Source of the DNA: Coniella vitis
Taxonomy: Eukaryota > Ascomycota > Sordariomycetes > Diaporthales > Schizoparmaceae
DNA: 64,000 nt
Reading direction: 5' to 3'
Assembly: GCA_011317545.1 (NCBI GenBank)
Contig: WUJK01000010.1
Location: 496,001 to 560,000, forward strand
The notes below the pieces were generated by a model, which saw only the letters and a program-made list of their open reading frames with translations, was not told where the DNA came from and made no database searches. Positions within the stretch are counted from its first letter, which is position 1, and each line of letters begins with the position of its first letter. Below, piece by piece: positions 9,634-20,624 of this stretch. The translations under genes were made by a program, and so were the position numbers.

Positions 9634-11291
9634 ATGGTCCCTATTGGCCAGGGAGCGACAGCCGATCTACCGAGACGCCGCAGACCTGGTGACGATGATG
9701 ATCGTGATGGAGACGCGTGGCACAGGCGGCCATGCTCAGCCAAAGAACAATGGTCTATGCATCGAGAAACTATTAGACGATTGTACCTTGACGAAAACAT
9801 GACGCTGAGGGAAGTTGTTGGCGTCATGAAGAAGGAATATGGATTCAGCGCAACGTAAGTGTCCTAGAACAAGCACAATAGGGCTCGGATGCTCACAGGC
9901 GTGTCTATCCAGACTAAAAACGTACAAAACGCGCATGAAAGCTTGGGGATATCGCAAAAACATTTCTTTAGCCGACGGCCAAGCCCAGCATGTTGCCCGG
10001 CTTCTTGGGGACCAGCCCAGCAGAGTTGGCGGCAGTGCGCGGCTGGAACACGGCGCCGTCGTCTCAGTGGACAGGCTCGCGACCTATCTTCGACGCAGGA
10101 GGCAGCACACTTATGCCGGCCGGGAGTTGCTGCTTTCGCTGACGGCGCAGCTTTCCTCTGCACATGCTTCACCCAAACCTCCTGATCTATATTACGTGCC
10201 AGAGGGTGTCATGAGGTGTATCGCCGACTTTACTCGAGAGCACTGGGGCCCCAAAGTTACCACCGTGGAACAATTCAACCAGACTAGGGATGAACACCTC
10301 AAGTTCCTTCAGCTCAATGTCCTGAGCAACGGGCTCCATAGAGCAGTCCAAAACAATCAGATACCGTATGCGCTGTCTCTCATGCGCCAGGTACCACAGG
10401 CTATTGAGATGGATCTAAAACTACAACCTCTCCCATTCATTGGTCAATTCTTTACGCTTATGGGCTGGATCGCAAGTGATTTTGCACATCTTGCCGAGGC
10501 TGAGCAGTTATCCAAGATGGTCAAGTCTCTTACCCGGCATCTGGCAACATGGACTGTTCGCGAAGCTAAGCTGGTCAACAATCACCCTCTTCGTCATATG
10601 CTGAATCTTCTGACACGACTGGAACCCAATGACTTGGTGCTGCTGGCGAGACAAGCTTTGAGGGTAAATTGCGAGTCGTTGGAAGCTCTCATCCAAGACT
10701 CGCGGAAAAGCCACTGCATCTTTGGTGCCTGGATCATATATGGGCGAGAAATTGGCTTCTTGAATCTGCCCAGCAACCTTGGCGAAAATATGAAGCAGGC
10801 AGTGGCTGAGTATAAGGACCGATATGGTCCCACACAGTACGTGATTTATTCCCCCCCCCCCCAACCAAAAAAGCTTCTTAACCATTCAAAGGACGCGGCA
10901 GATCTGCTGACATGTTTCCTTCATCAGTTCATGGACATTGCAAATGATTCAGGTGTATGCCTGGTACCTCCATTATCTGGACTTAGCTCGTGGCATAGAT
11001 CCGTACCTCAACGATGAAACGCGGACGATTTTTGAGCAACAATACGGATTGAAAGGAAACTACATTGGGGATCTGCTCGAGTGGCTTTCTGCGGCTGCCA
11101 ACGCCCGCGATGATAGAGAAGCCGCAGATCGATACATGCGCGAGCTTATAACATTCGGCATGAACTCTCCACTGAGACGCGAGGTGGTTCTTACGGATAT
11201 CGTCAGGTTTGAAAGCTGGCTCCTTTCTTGGGGAGAAGACGACAAGGCTGCCGAGCTGGCTCGATGGCGAGAGCAAGAGTTCAAAACTTGA
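9634..11291 (+). CDS. Clr5-domain protein
   Basis: Exons 9634-9854, 9913-10836 and 10928-11291 join through introns of 58 nt (GTAAGT/CAG) and 91 nt (GTACGT/CAG, containing a 12-C run), giving 502 aa. The start is the first ATG in the frame carrying the domain. The N-terminal Clr5 domain (about residues 40-95) is assembled across the first intron. It has the W..hR..I..LY hallmark (WSMHRETIRRLY), then TLREVVGVMKKEYGFSAT, then LKTYKTRMKAWGYRKNIS. Clr5 is named after an S. pombe silencing factor and is usually taken as a helical nucleic-acid-binding module in many mould proteins. The remaining about 400 residues are helical and TPR-like in texture, common for this class. A nuclear regulatory role is inferred; no target is known. 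It converges with the oxidoreductase at 11734. Confidence 0.85.
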
Positions 11292-11733
11292 TACAGGATC
11301 TTGCCAAGACGACAGCACTGCTCACGTATGGCGAAGAACGCATTTCCTCGTCGAAGCAGTGTGGGAGACTATCTCCCAATGACACAAGGTTTGCAGTTGC
11401 CTGATTTTCATTTGACCGACATAGGGTATAATCGAGACTCGACACCCAAAGGAGAGGTGTGCTACGTCTCATGACCCAATCAAACGGCTAAGAGCTGATA
11501 TTCTTCAAAAGAGCACGGCACACCTGAAACAACAAAGAGTGGCTAATTCTATCAATGAACTAGCCACAGCTTACTGCGACGGCGAAATGGACAACCGCTT
11601 GCACATTAGCTATCATCGGCTTTTCAAGATAGCGCGCACTGGAGCCTGTTCGTGACCAAGATTCAATTAATCATTTGACACCGCTGCGACACCACGTGAT
11701 CTCGTTACGTTCAGGATATCTCGACAATCCCCC
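11292..11733. other. Intergenic region between convergent 3' ends
   Basis: 440 bp holding the two 3' UTRs. No gene or strong repeat seen. Confidence 0.5.
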
Positions 11734-12851
11734 TTACTCGATCTTCAAAGCCACCTTTCCAAAGTGATTCTTCTCCCACATGTACTGGTAAGCCTCCTTT
11801 GCCTGGTCTAGGCTAAAGACCTTGGGATCCAGCACCGGGTGGATATCGTTGGCCTCAATCGCCCGGCTCATGTCCTCCAGCATAGACCGCGGGCCCACGT
11901 ACACTCCGCGGAAGGTGCAAATCTTGTAGAGCGCCTCAAGTGCCGTCGTCTTGGGCTCGGCCCCTCCGAGGAATCCAACAATGGAAATGACACCCTCAAA
12001 CTTGATGGCAGCACAGCTCTGTTCCAGCGTCCCCGCGCCGCCGACCTCAATGATATGGTCCACACCTTCTCCGCCCGGCGTAAGCTTCTTGGCTGTCGAG
12101 CCCCAGTTGTCATCCTCACGGTAGTTGATGACATGATCGGCGCCCAGCTTCTTGAGCTGCTCGGCCTTTTCAGCCGACGACGTGGTAGCAATCACTTTGG
12201 CACCCGCCGCCTTGGCGAACTGCAGTCCAAATAGCGAAACGCCGCCGGTACCCTGCACAAGCACCCATTGGCCTGGCATGAGCGGCTTGAGACCATACAG
12301 CGCGTTCCACGCCGTCAGCCCCGCGCAGGTGAGCGTCGCAGCCTCTTCAGCGCGGAGGTTGGCGGGCGCGTGCGCGAGACCGGTTTCGTTGAAGGTGCCG
12401 TATTGGCGCAGCGTGCCGTCGATGACGCCCCCGAGACCTGTGTTTGCGGCTGCCGGGTGCATGGGACCGTATTGGTGGCCTTGGTTGAAGAGGGTGACGA
12501 CTTTGTCGCCTGGCTTGAAGCGGGTGACGCGGGGGCCGACCTGAATAACCTCACCGGCACCGTCGGAACAGGCGGCTACAGGGGTTTTGACTGGGAAAGG
12601 GTAGAGGCCCTATGTTGTCTCGTCAATGAGTTGAACCGGGTTCAATCCACTGGATAGTGAATAGTGGGAAAATAAAGACGGCAACTTACCTTGGGAATGA
12701 TCAAATCACGGTAGTTGAGCGACGCGCCATTGATCTTGACAAGGACATCGTTGTCGCCCACTTTGGGCACCGCGACGTCGCCGTATTCGAGCCCATCAAA
12801 GCCCTTTTCCGTACTGGTGACGGTCCACTGTTTCATGGTTGAGGGCGCCAT
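11734..12851 (-). CDS. MDR-superfamily NAD(P)H oxidoreductase, zinc-less type
   Basis: Two minus-strand exons, 12851-12690 and 12609-11734, are joined by an 80-nt intron (GTAAGT/TAG, phase 0), giving 345 aa. The GroES-like N-terminal half runs from DVLVKINGASLNYRDLI through SDGAGEVIQVG and RFKPGDKV. The Rossmann half has VQGTGGVSLFGLQFAKAAGAKVIATTSS and a final HFGKVALKI. The positions of the catalytic zinc ligands of classical alcohol dehydrogenases read NYRD and SDGAG, so the usual Cys and His are missing. It should work as a quinone/enone reductase-like enzyme although relatives are often labelled zinc-type alcohol dehydrogenase (for example S. pombe C1773.06c). Probably cytosolic. Substrate unknown. 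Confidence 0.88.
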
Positions 12852-13775
12852 GTTTGAAAAAAGGATTGTTTATTTTTATTTTACGGTGTCACGGGTTATT
12901 GAGTGGATGGTGTTGGTTGGTTGGTTTTTTTTGTTTTTTTTTTGGATTGTAGTAGGGAAGGGTATTGCTTCTCGCCTGTACCACGCAAAGTGTCCTCTTT
13001 TGGGACCGTTCACAATTGACAAGTGATTGATATTTGAAAGTGCCAAGTTCAAAAACTGTTTGAAACAGATTTATTGGGTCTGGCTAAGGTATATATGTGC
13101 AAAAAAACATACGTAGCTCCATTTCATTCTTCCATCATGCTCTTTCTTTCCATGGCAGGACAGTCAGCTAAGCAAAATACCAGACATGTTTAATAATACA
13201 GTTGCAACAATGCGGATCAACGTTTCTATCTAGGCTCGATCCCCAGAGTGCTTGCCAAAAATATCACCTGGGCAGGTATTTCTGCTTTACTATGCATCTA
13301 CTTATAGTACTTTGTAGCTGTCATTCATGCGTGGGCCCAGGCGGGGTGTTTTACAAAAGGTGGGATGATAAAAATGCATGACGTTTTGCTTAACGCATGC
13401 CCACTGTTTGCTTTGGGCAGAATGATGAGTGGGCAGGTTAGATCGGGGGTGCGGTTTCCACATATTTCTTTTACATAGTACGAAGTAGAAGCAGTTACTA
13501 TGTATGCGTACAAGTACTTGTACTTTAAGTAGACGTCTCGTACGGTAGCTTCGGGGATTTTCCCATCTGCTAGGTTGGGTTTGAACATTTGGTTTGGATT
13601 CTTTTTGGTTCCATTACACTATTTTCTTTCTATTTCTTTGCTTTCTTTCTCTTTTCTTCTTTCCTTACGAGCGAGGAGGTGCGTTGGATTCCTTGGGGAG
13701 TGGAAATTCCAAATAAGTTCAGATATAGAAGGTTTTGTCTGCATTGGTTGGTTAGTAGTTGCTCGAGGGTCCGAG

Positions 13776-14336
13776 TACGGAGGTCTGCAGTGCTCACTGT
13801 CCCATATTTCATTTCTGATTTAATTTTCCAGGAAACATAGCTATATACACTATCCATTCAGCAAATACACTATTAGTACATCTCGCTTTTTCACACCCTT
13901 TTTCACACTCTTTTTCATACTCTTTTCTTTTCACTCTTTCACATTCTTTTTTTTTTTTTTTTTTTTTTTTTTTTCACTCTTTCACATTCTTTTTTTGCAC
14001 TCTTTTTTTTTTCACTCTTTCACATTCTTTTTTTCACTCTTTTTTTTTCACTCTTTTTTTTTCACTCTTTTTTTTTCACTCTTTTTTTTTCACTCTTTTT
14101 TATAGTATAGAATAGAAACAAAGAGGAAAAAGAAAGAAGAAAAAGAAAGAATGAAAAGAAAGAAGAAAAAGAAAGAGTAAGAAAAATTCTGTGTTCTTGG
14201 GCGCTCCCGACGGTGCTGAAAGGAGAGGCTATGTACTGGTAGTGTACGAATTTGACTTGGTGAGAATTTTGATGAATTTGGATAAAAATTAAATCAGAAA
14301 TGAAATATGGGACAGTGAGCACTGCAGACCTCCGTA
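13776..14336. mobile_element. MITE-like element with 52-bp terminal inverted repeats
   Basis: Arms at 13776-13827 and 14285-14336 are perfect 52-bp inverted repeats beginning TACGGAGGTCTG. Directly outside both ends stands TCCGAG (13770-13775 and 14337-14342), consistent with a 6-bp target duplication; the TA at each tip would alternatively fit a mariner-type TA duplication. A second pair of matching segments sits exactly 90 bp inside each end (13866-13881 and 14231-14246, 14 of 16 identical, differences C/T only). The interior has no reading frame. It is a T-rich left half (28-T run, 13-bp tandem repeat) facing an A/G-rich right half, so one strand could fold back over much of its length. 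Non-autonomous DNA transposon is the best reading; no family recognised. Confidence 0.7.
13947..14098. repeat. Poly-T and TTTTTTTTCACTC tandem repeat
   Basis: An uninterrupted run of 28 T (13947-13974) is followed by imperfect then regular 13-bp units of eight or so T plus CACTC, up to about 14098. The left part alternates with a CACATTC variant. It lies wholly inside the inverted-repeat element. Confidence 0.85.
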
Positions 14337-14900
14337 TCCGAGCGATCGCCCCCTTTTCTTTCTTTGTCTTTTTGGCCTGCTGTCTTGGCAAAACGATGGA
14401 CGTATTGATAAGGAGAAGGAAAAGTCTATCAATCAGCTTCCCTTACTCTTTTCTCCTCGACCGATTACCAAAAGCACTTTTACTTACCATGTATGCCTGG
14501 TGTCTATCTGAATCTGATGTGTCTTGGTTGACACTGGCGCAGTTTAGTCTTCACATCACCAAACTATTAATAATACTTGAATTTCAGTGTTTGCCTAGGC
14601 TCTGTTTCCTGAATCTACAAGAGCTGCATTGGCCGATTCACACGGATCGATATACATAGATGTCTGATACATCACAGCCTTTGCTTATATATCCATATCT
14701 CTGCTTGCAGACCCAAACATGTATAGTAAGCATAACCCTCACATGATTACTATTCTCCAGCTTGACATACCGAGGCATTGTGCTTGACCCCTCTTGGGCA
14801 ATGTAGGGCTGTAGTCCATCACTCACCACATTGCACACAATAAAGAATTACACCATAGTCTTATTCATCGTTTGGCTTTTTTGTTTTATTCCACTGTCCG

Positions 14901-16710
14901 TCATCTCTTGCTCGTAAACGGTCCGCCCTCCTGGATCCCCACCAAGTTACCCTCCCGAATATTCTTCATCGTCATGGCTGTGATAATCGCCGCCCCAATC
15001 CCGCTTCCATCCTCTGCGCTCGTCAGCGTGATCGGATCCGTCTCCCTGTCTGCAGGCCACTCCAGAATCTCCCCGAGCGCCTGCTTCCACCGCGCCTTGA
15101 AGTGAGGATGCTTGTTGGCCACGCTGCCATCCGCCGCTACATGGCCGCTCGTGAGCCCCTTCTTTTTGCAAATCGCTGCGATTCCGCACGCGCACAGCCG
15201 CGCGCCCCGCACGGCAATCGCCTCGGCGAGCAAATGGCAAAACTCGAGATCCTCCGCTGAAGGGCGGAACCCCACTGTTTCTTCAAACCGGCATCGTCTG
15301 GCTTCGAGGGGGTCGTTTTCCTGGCACGAGAGGAAGCCCGTGTCCATGCAGTACGGCTGGCTCCTGATCCCTTGGACATTTTCACCCTGGAAAAGCAGAC
15401 CCTGCTCGCTCAAGTCGACGAGCACAAGACGGAAAATCTCACCGAGGTACAACCCCGCGCTCATCTTCTCAAATGCCTGCTCGTTGGGCTTGGGCGACGC
15501 CGCGTCAATTTCCACATCGTACTTTGTCCGCGGCAGTATGCGGTGCGCATTGTCAAAAGCGCCGTATTCGCAGTTGATGGCAATGGGCGTGTCGGGTTTG
15601 TCGTCGGTGAGGCCCGCGCCGGCGGGGTACTCGCGGAGCTTGGGAATCGAGCCTGCGTTCTCCATGTAGGCGGCGTTGCAGCCTGTTCCAAATATGGCTC
15701 CGATGATTGTCTCCGGGTCGTTGTAGGCGGAGGCGATCATGGCCCCTACTGTGTCGTTTACGAGCGCGACGATCCGTACTGGGAGATTCTGCTCGTTGTG
15801 TTAGCCATGGTACGCTAAAGATTGGATCCGTGTCGTGGCATTGTGCGTCAGACATGTGACATACCCTTCTTTCGAGGGCGTCGCCTAATTGGAGGACAAC
15901 GTCGTGGCCTTCAACACCAGCAATCTTGAAGCCCTTGGTCCATGTTACCAGCGAGCCGCGATCGACGTGGTCTTGCTGTACAGGGTACGAAAATGTGAAC
16001 CCCAAAGGAAGTCTAGGCGGCAAGCATCAGCTAGGCTGTCACTTTTGGCATCGTTCAAAAAACCAGGTCAGATAACCCCCACTCACGGTTCCTCTGCAGT
16101 GCCTTTGAGATTGTGCTTGTTGATGAAATTCGCCAATGAATCGGCAATCAGATTCCACAACTCATCTGCGCTGCCTGTTTTGACGTGGCTGGGCAGCTTA
16201 TACATGTCCTGCTCGACCTCGGTGTGGTGATCGGGGCCTTTCAACGTGATCCAGCACACGCGCAGATTTGTCCCGCCCAAGTCAATGGTGAGGTACTGGC
16301 CCTCTTCCCGTCCGCTGGGAAAGCCAAAGACCCATGTCGGATACATAGCCTGAAGAATGCCAGAACACGCAACGACTCTATCAGTACTGTGGTCTTAATC
16401 CTAACACAACTACTGAGACGACACAACGAAACCTACAATATTCTGTCGTTGCTTCTCAAGGCCCGCAGCGAGCTCTTTTTCAAACTCGGCGGCAATCTCC
16501 TTGAGTTTCTCTGTACTAACAGAGAAGTCATTCCTCAGCCGGTCGAGTGCTTGGCTCAGCGCTGGTGCGAGCGAGACATGGCTAAGGCTGTGACCATCTT
16601 CTTCGCCTATGCGTTAGTTGCTCATGTTAGCATGTTGAGCGCAACAGCCAACGGAGATGGTGAGAAATACCATTGGCCTGCGTGGTTGTCTTAGTGATGG
16701 CCATATTCAT
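14901..16710 (-). CDS. Hexokinase/glucokinase
   Basis: Five minus-strand exons, 16710-16671, 16606-16437, 16349-16087, 16012-15865 and 15788-14901, with introns of 64-87 nt, give 502 aa. All joins keep frame and rebuild hexokinase motifs: MYPTWVFGFPSG, the phosphate-binding LTIDLGGTNLRV, SADELWNLIADSL, LPLGFTFSYP, TKGFKIAGVEGHDVV, VALVNDTVGA with the catalytic Asp, and IFGTGCNAAYMEN. The enzyme phosphorylates glucose (and possibly other hexoses) with ATP in the cytosol. CNAAYMEN...SIPKL looks closer to fungal glucokinases than to the hexokinase-2 type, but that split needs alignment. The start is placed at the first of two near ATGs (MNMAITK); the first exon is only 40 nt. A CRE-like palindrome and a TATA-like run lie upstream. 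Confidence 0.9.
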
Positions 16711-16914
16711 TCTGTGCTACCCTGGCCTTTTGAAATGCAAATGCCCACAATTAGAAGAGAATGAAATAGCTCAAACGCTCTGTAAAGAAACCAAAAAGAT
16801 ACAGTCGAGTAAAGAAAGGCAAAGTTTTGCTTGTAAAAATATCAACAGCACAATGACATCGCAGAATTTTCGGCTGAATGAGGCAAGACATCATGAAGGC
16901 GCTGGCTCGTCTCG

Positions 16915-16924
16915 CTTTAAATAT
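16915..16924 (-). promoter_or_regulatory. Possible TATA box of the hexokinase gene
   Basis: Read on the minus strand the sequence is tatatttaaa, about 205 bp before the hexokinase ATG. The match is plausible but the surrounding DNA is AT-leaning. Confidence 0.3.
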
Positions 16925-16984
16925 ACCAACTCTGTGTTGAATCCTCAGAGACAACGGCCGCCAACCTCACAAATGACTAGAACT

Positions 16985-16992
16985 TGACGTCA
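16985..16992. promoter_or_regulatory. CRE-type palindrome TGACGTCA
   Basis: A perfect 8-bp TGACGTCA site, the classical CREB/ATF bZIP target, lies about 275 bp before the hexokinase ATG. In fungi such sites serve Atf1-type stress regulators. Function here is inferred from sequence and position only. Confidence 0.35.
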
Positions 16993-19056
16993 CAAACGTG
17001 AGAAGTCTCGAGGCTTCAAGGTTGTTGATACTGAAACGGAGTGTCCAGTCCGGTGGGTGTGCCCACGCTTACACGCAGTTGGACCATGGCAAGATGTCAC
17101 TGGACCCGCTTACTTGGCCGCGAGAGTTATGCCGTTGCTAGGATCCACATCTGTCAAATGTTCGGCGCTTTTCCTTGAAGGACCTTTAGCAAGGTTGAGT
17201 TCTGTTGATAGCCCCATTGGCCTGGAGATTTGATGGTCAGATCGTAGGTCATTGAGCAGATGGTAAAGTGGATAGTCTCTTTGAGAGCAGTTTCCTGAGC
17301 TCAGAGTGCAAGCCTTTGAGCTATGGCAAACAAAGTCGAGGTGCTGTGAGTGGTTGCTCTTGGCCCACGTCGAACTGGATAGGACGCCGACTATAGATGT
17401 AGGGTCAGACTTAGACCGCTGCATAGCCGATAAATGCGAGTGATCGAACAGCAAAGTCTTTCGAATACGAATCAATCGGCTGATGGTCGGCGACGTCGAA
17501 CAATAACAGCGGTGGTGTCTAAGGGGCTCCAAAAGTGGTCGTCGCATTGCAATCATAATCTGTTTTTTTGGGGGGGGGGGAGAGGTTTGGATTCCTCGTA
17601 ATTGAGTCAGGCGATATGGTTGACAAGATCAAGACACGACAGTGCGCACCACTGCTAAGGGAGCCTCGATGCGTAGATGGTAGTTTTGCTATCTTGAAAA
17701 GTACCAATGGATTTGGCCGCAATGGCTCAAAAGTCCGCAACAGCTCAATAAGTGTTGGTATTTATTGGTCCACACTCTGCGGGTGGTGCTCGGAACCATT
17801 AGACGTGGCCTTGTGCTAAGCCAGAGACACCATGGTACTCTCGAATATAACTGTAGTGGTCACGAAATCGACATTAGTCCGCAATTTACTATACCCTGGA
17901 GATACTTTGCCAGCTCTGATGAAAACCCTAGACATTGGGTGCCTCTCTTGAAGTACTCTCCTCTTGTATATTTGGCATCAGGGGATAACAGTACATGGCC
18001 AAGCGGTTCTTGAATGTCATAGCGTAGTCAGCTACGTCGTACAGTTGCACGACTCACATTGTTGTCCCATGGTGTCGTTCATGTCGCTGAACGCACTCGC
18101 AGCCTAGCGTGATGGCCCCGTCGAGGACCTAAATCCCGTCCACCTGTGCCCAATGGCGTGAGGCGCATCGAAGACAAACTTGTTGAGCTCTTCGTCATCT
18201 GAGCAATCAGCTCCGGCGTCAGCAGCGCCGGCTGGGCCGTCACTGTAGAGCCTTCGCAAAGACTATGTACTCGCGGCGAGTTACTTGGCGTGTATTATTG
18301 CCCACGAGTCTGCAGTGGCTGCTTAGGGCCAAGACGATGGCAGGCAGGATCATGATTGGTACCGCCCACCAGCCGCCAGCCATGTCATCTATGGGCTTGT
18401 CGCAGTGATGCTGCCGTGCCGTGGCTGGCAGGTGTTTCAAGGTGTGTTTGCGACTAGTCCTGCTGTGCTCAAATTTCGGCTTGATAATTGGCGCCTTCAT
18501 GGCCGAATGCAGGCGATCATTGAGTCATTGCTCGTTTCGAAAAGCAGCCAGAACTTCTCAGACGTGCAATGAGAAGAGAACAGATACGTGATTGGAGTTT
18601 TGGAAAGTGATTACGGAAATTTTGGTGAAGGTTGGAAATGGCTGCTTTACGTTGCCGAGAACGAGCCTGGAGATGTCATCAGAGAAGGGACACCTGTGAA
18701 GAAGCAAAATAAGCCAAAAGCGGCAGGAGGCGGCTTGTTTTTAGGCTTTATGCCAAAAGTACCGCTGCATCATCCCGCTGTGGGTTGCTCGCCTGCCACA
18801 ACTGACAGTGGCCTCGGCAAAAGTGCTAAGGATGCAGGGAATCTTTTGGGGCCCTGGGGCCCTGATTTAGTGCCTGCATAACCACCAGATACCCTGATCG
18901 GGCGTGTTGCCTCTGTTTGTTGCCCCTGTCGCTTTAGCAGCGCATGTGACGAGAGTCACAGCCTCGAGTCCCGAGTCCTCGAGGCCTTCCTCACAATCCA
19001 ACACTTCTGCCTGTTTGCCTGCCTTGTACTTTGCAATCATCTTTTCGACCTACTTT

Positions 19057-19093
<37 letters not shown>
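19057..19093. repeat. (CA)8-(TA)n microsatellite
   Basis: Eight CA units run straight into about ten TA units, ending just before an ATG at 19092 that is probably not the used start. It lies about 200 bp before the chosen start of the next gene, in its leader or promoter. Confidence 0.9.
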
Positions 19094-19289
19094 GAAGCAC
19101 GACTCTTCTGATACCTTTCGCTGTTCTTGCTCCGTACCGCAGAGCGTATCATCTTCGCTGTCTACATACCCCTCTTTGGCTTGGAGGCCGCTCAGAGCAT
19201 ATCTCCTTGCTCCAGCAGTTACTGGATTGCACAGGCCGCTGCGTCAACACTCATCGAGCGGGACCTCGCTACACAGAGAGATCAAGGTA

Positions 19290-20399
19290 ATGCATCCACC
19301 CAGCATGTCCGATTCAACGCCTTCGCCATCCTCGACACCCAAGCGCAAGAGAGACGACAGCGCTCTGGACAGGCCACTTCCGCCGCTCAACACAGACTTC
19401 TCCTTCGATGTCAATGTCAACGTGGCGACCGGCCTGAGCCCGCCGGCTAGCGGCAGCAGCAGCCCGCGCTCCAAAGTCGCCCACAGGTTTCGGGGCCTTG
19501 CGTTGGCCGACCGCACAGTGCCTCATAGCCACGGCAACGGCAATGCTGCAAGTGGGAGCGGGAGTGAGAGTGGGGGCGGGGTTCCTGCAGCACCGCAGCG
19601 CCCGGCCGCCAGCGCAGCAATAACAGACGACAGCATGTTGGTTGACGAGGACGAGTCCATGATGAGAAAGCGTAGCCGGATTTCACAGTCCGCACTTATT
19701 GCTGATGGGGAGTCTACAGGGGCCCAATTGTCATTACAGCTCCTAAACCCACATACGCCCAACAATGGAAACAATCAACTTCGTGCGCCCGGGAGCGCAG
19801 ACTTGACGTATACTCGACCTGCGCAGAGCCAAGACGATGCGCCTGAAGCGTTACAGCCTCAACAGCCGTTTATTGTTGACCAGCGGCTGTTTACTTCATC
19901 TCCAAAGCCATCGCCGGCAAAGATAGCCAGGCTGTCATTTGCTGATGGTCAAGCAGGTGAACCTTCCAGAGCAAAAGGTCGAAAGCGGATGGGAACACCG
20001 CCACTACCAGACGTCCGCGCAACGGAAAACAACGCCAGTCAATCAAATACAGACACTGAAATTCCCGACGCTGTCGACACAGTACAAGCCAACCTCACAT
20101 GGCACCAGGATGAAATCACCGTTTACGACCCAGAAGACGAGGACGACGATGGAGTTGGCATCAATGGCATTGGTTTCAAGCCCACACCGGCAATTGCATA
20201 TGCGCGCACCATGAAGAGAAAACAACAACTGGCCGAATATAGGAAACGAGAGGAGCGGGAAGCCAGGGCTCGGAGAAGTCATCGAAGACGAGGGAGCCCC
20301 GAGAAACTGGACACGGCAAAAGTAACACGGAAGGACAGCGGTAGCAGAAAGGTGCACTTTACGGAAGCCGAGAGCAACATGATGATTGGCATCGTTTGA
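19290..20399 (+). CDS. Hypothetical disordered, basic-tailed protein
   Basis: Single exon. The ATG at 19290 (MHPPSMSDS) is preferred over 19092 because upstream codons read like a leader; 19305 is also possible. The product is 369 aa, rich in Ser, Pro, Gln and charged residues, without signal peptide or membrane segment. It has candidate nuclear-localisation patches (PKRKRDD near the start, MRKRSR, GRKRMG) and an acidic stretch YDPEDEDDDG. After that comes the segment least like random low complexity: GIGFKPTPAIAYARTMKRKQQ, then a long Arg/Glu/Lys helix and RRSHRRRGSP. I do not recognise a family. Composition suggests a nuclear protein, perhaps chromatin- or RNA-associated, which is inference. 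It converges with COX20, 225 bp away. Confidence 0.7.
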   Translation: MHPPSMSDSTPSPSSTPKRKRDDSALDRPLPPLNTDFSFDVNVNVATGLSPPASGSSSPRSKVAHRFRGLALADRTVPHSHGNGNAASGSGSESGGGVPAAPQRPAASAAITDDSMLVDEDESMMRKRSRISQSALIADGESTGAQLSLQLLNPHTPNNGNNQLRAPGSADLTYTRPAQSQDDAPEALQPQQPFIVDQRLFTSSPKPSPAKIARLSFADGQAGEPSRAKGRKRMGTPPLPDVRATENNASQSNTDTEIPDAVDTVQANLTWHQDEITVYDPEDEDDDGVGINGIGFKPTPAIAYARTMKRKQQLAEYRKREEREARARRSHRRRGSPEKLDTAKVTRKDSGSRKVHFTEAESNMMIGIV

Positions 20400-20624
20400 A
20401 AGCGATGGCCTGGCATGCCATCAAGACACAGTAGATGTGTCCTACATGACAGTTTGCACTGCACCGTTTACGATAGGTGACACCGATACTAAATCTTAAT
20501 GCAGCGGCTTCGTTCACATACCCAAACCAACACGCCACGATAATGCAAAAAAAGACAACACCATGATATCCCCGGATAACGCCTTCTCAAATGCTTTTGA
20601 TCCCAATTTGGCGCGGGCAAGATA

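Larger units (their letters stand above)
12852..14900. other. Gene-free AT-rich region
   Basis: About 2 kb between two minus-strand genes without coding evidence. It contains the promoter of the oxidoreductase, pyrimidine-rich tracts (about 13600-13670) and the inverted-repeat element at 13776-14336. The remainder, 14340-14900, shows nothing recognisable beyond the hexokinase 3' UTR. Confidence 0.5.
16711..19289. other. Long intergenic region between divergent genes
   Basis: About 2.6 kb with no supportable gene; open frames at 17110-17556 (-), 17568-17819 (+) and 18588-18881 (+) lack family features or splice partners. An 11-G run sits at 17570-17580 and a CA/TA microsatellite at 19057-19093. 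Both flanking promoters lie here. Confidence 0.45.

Noticed and set aside
13890..14100. Tandem T-rich repeat considered as a CRISPR-like array
   Set aside because: Units are 13 bp without unique spacers, and the genome is eukaryotic.
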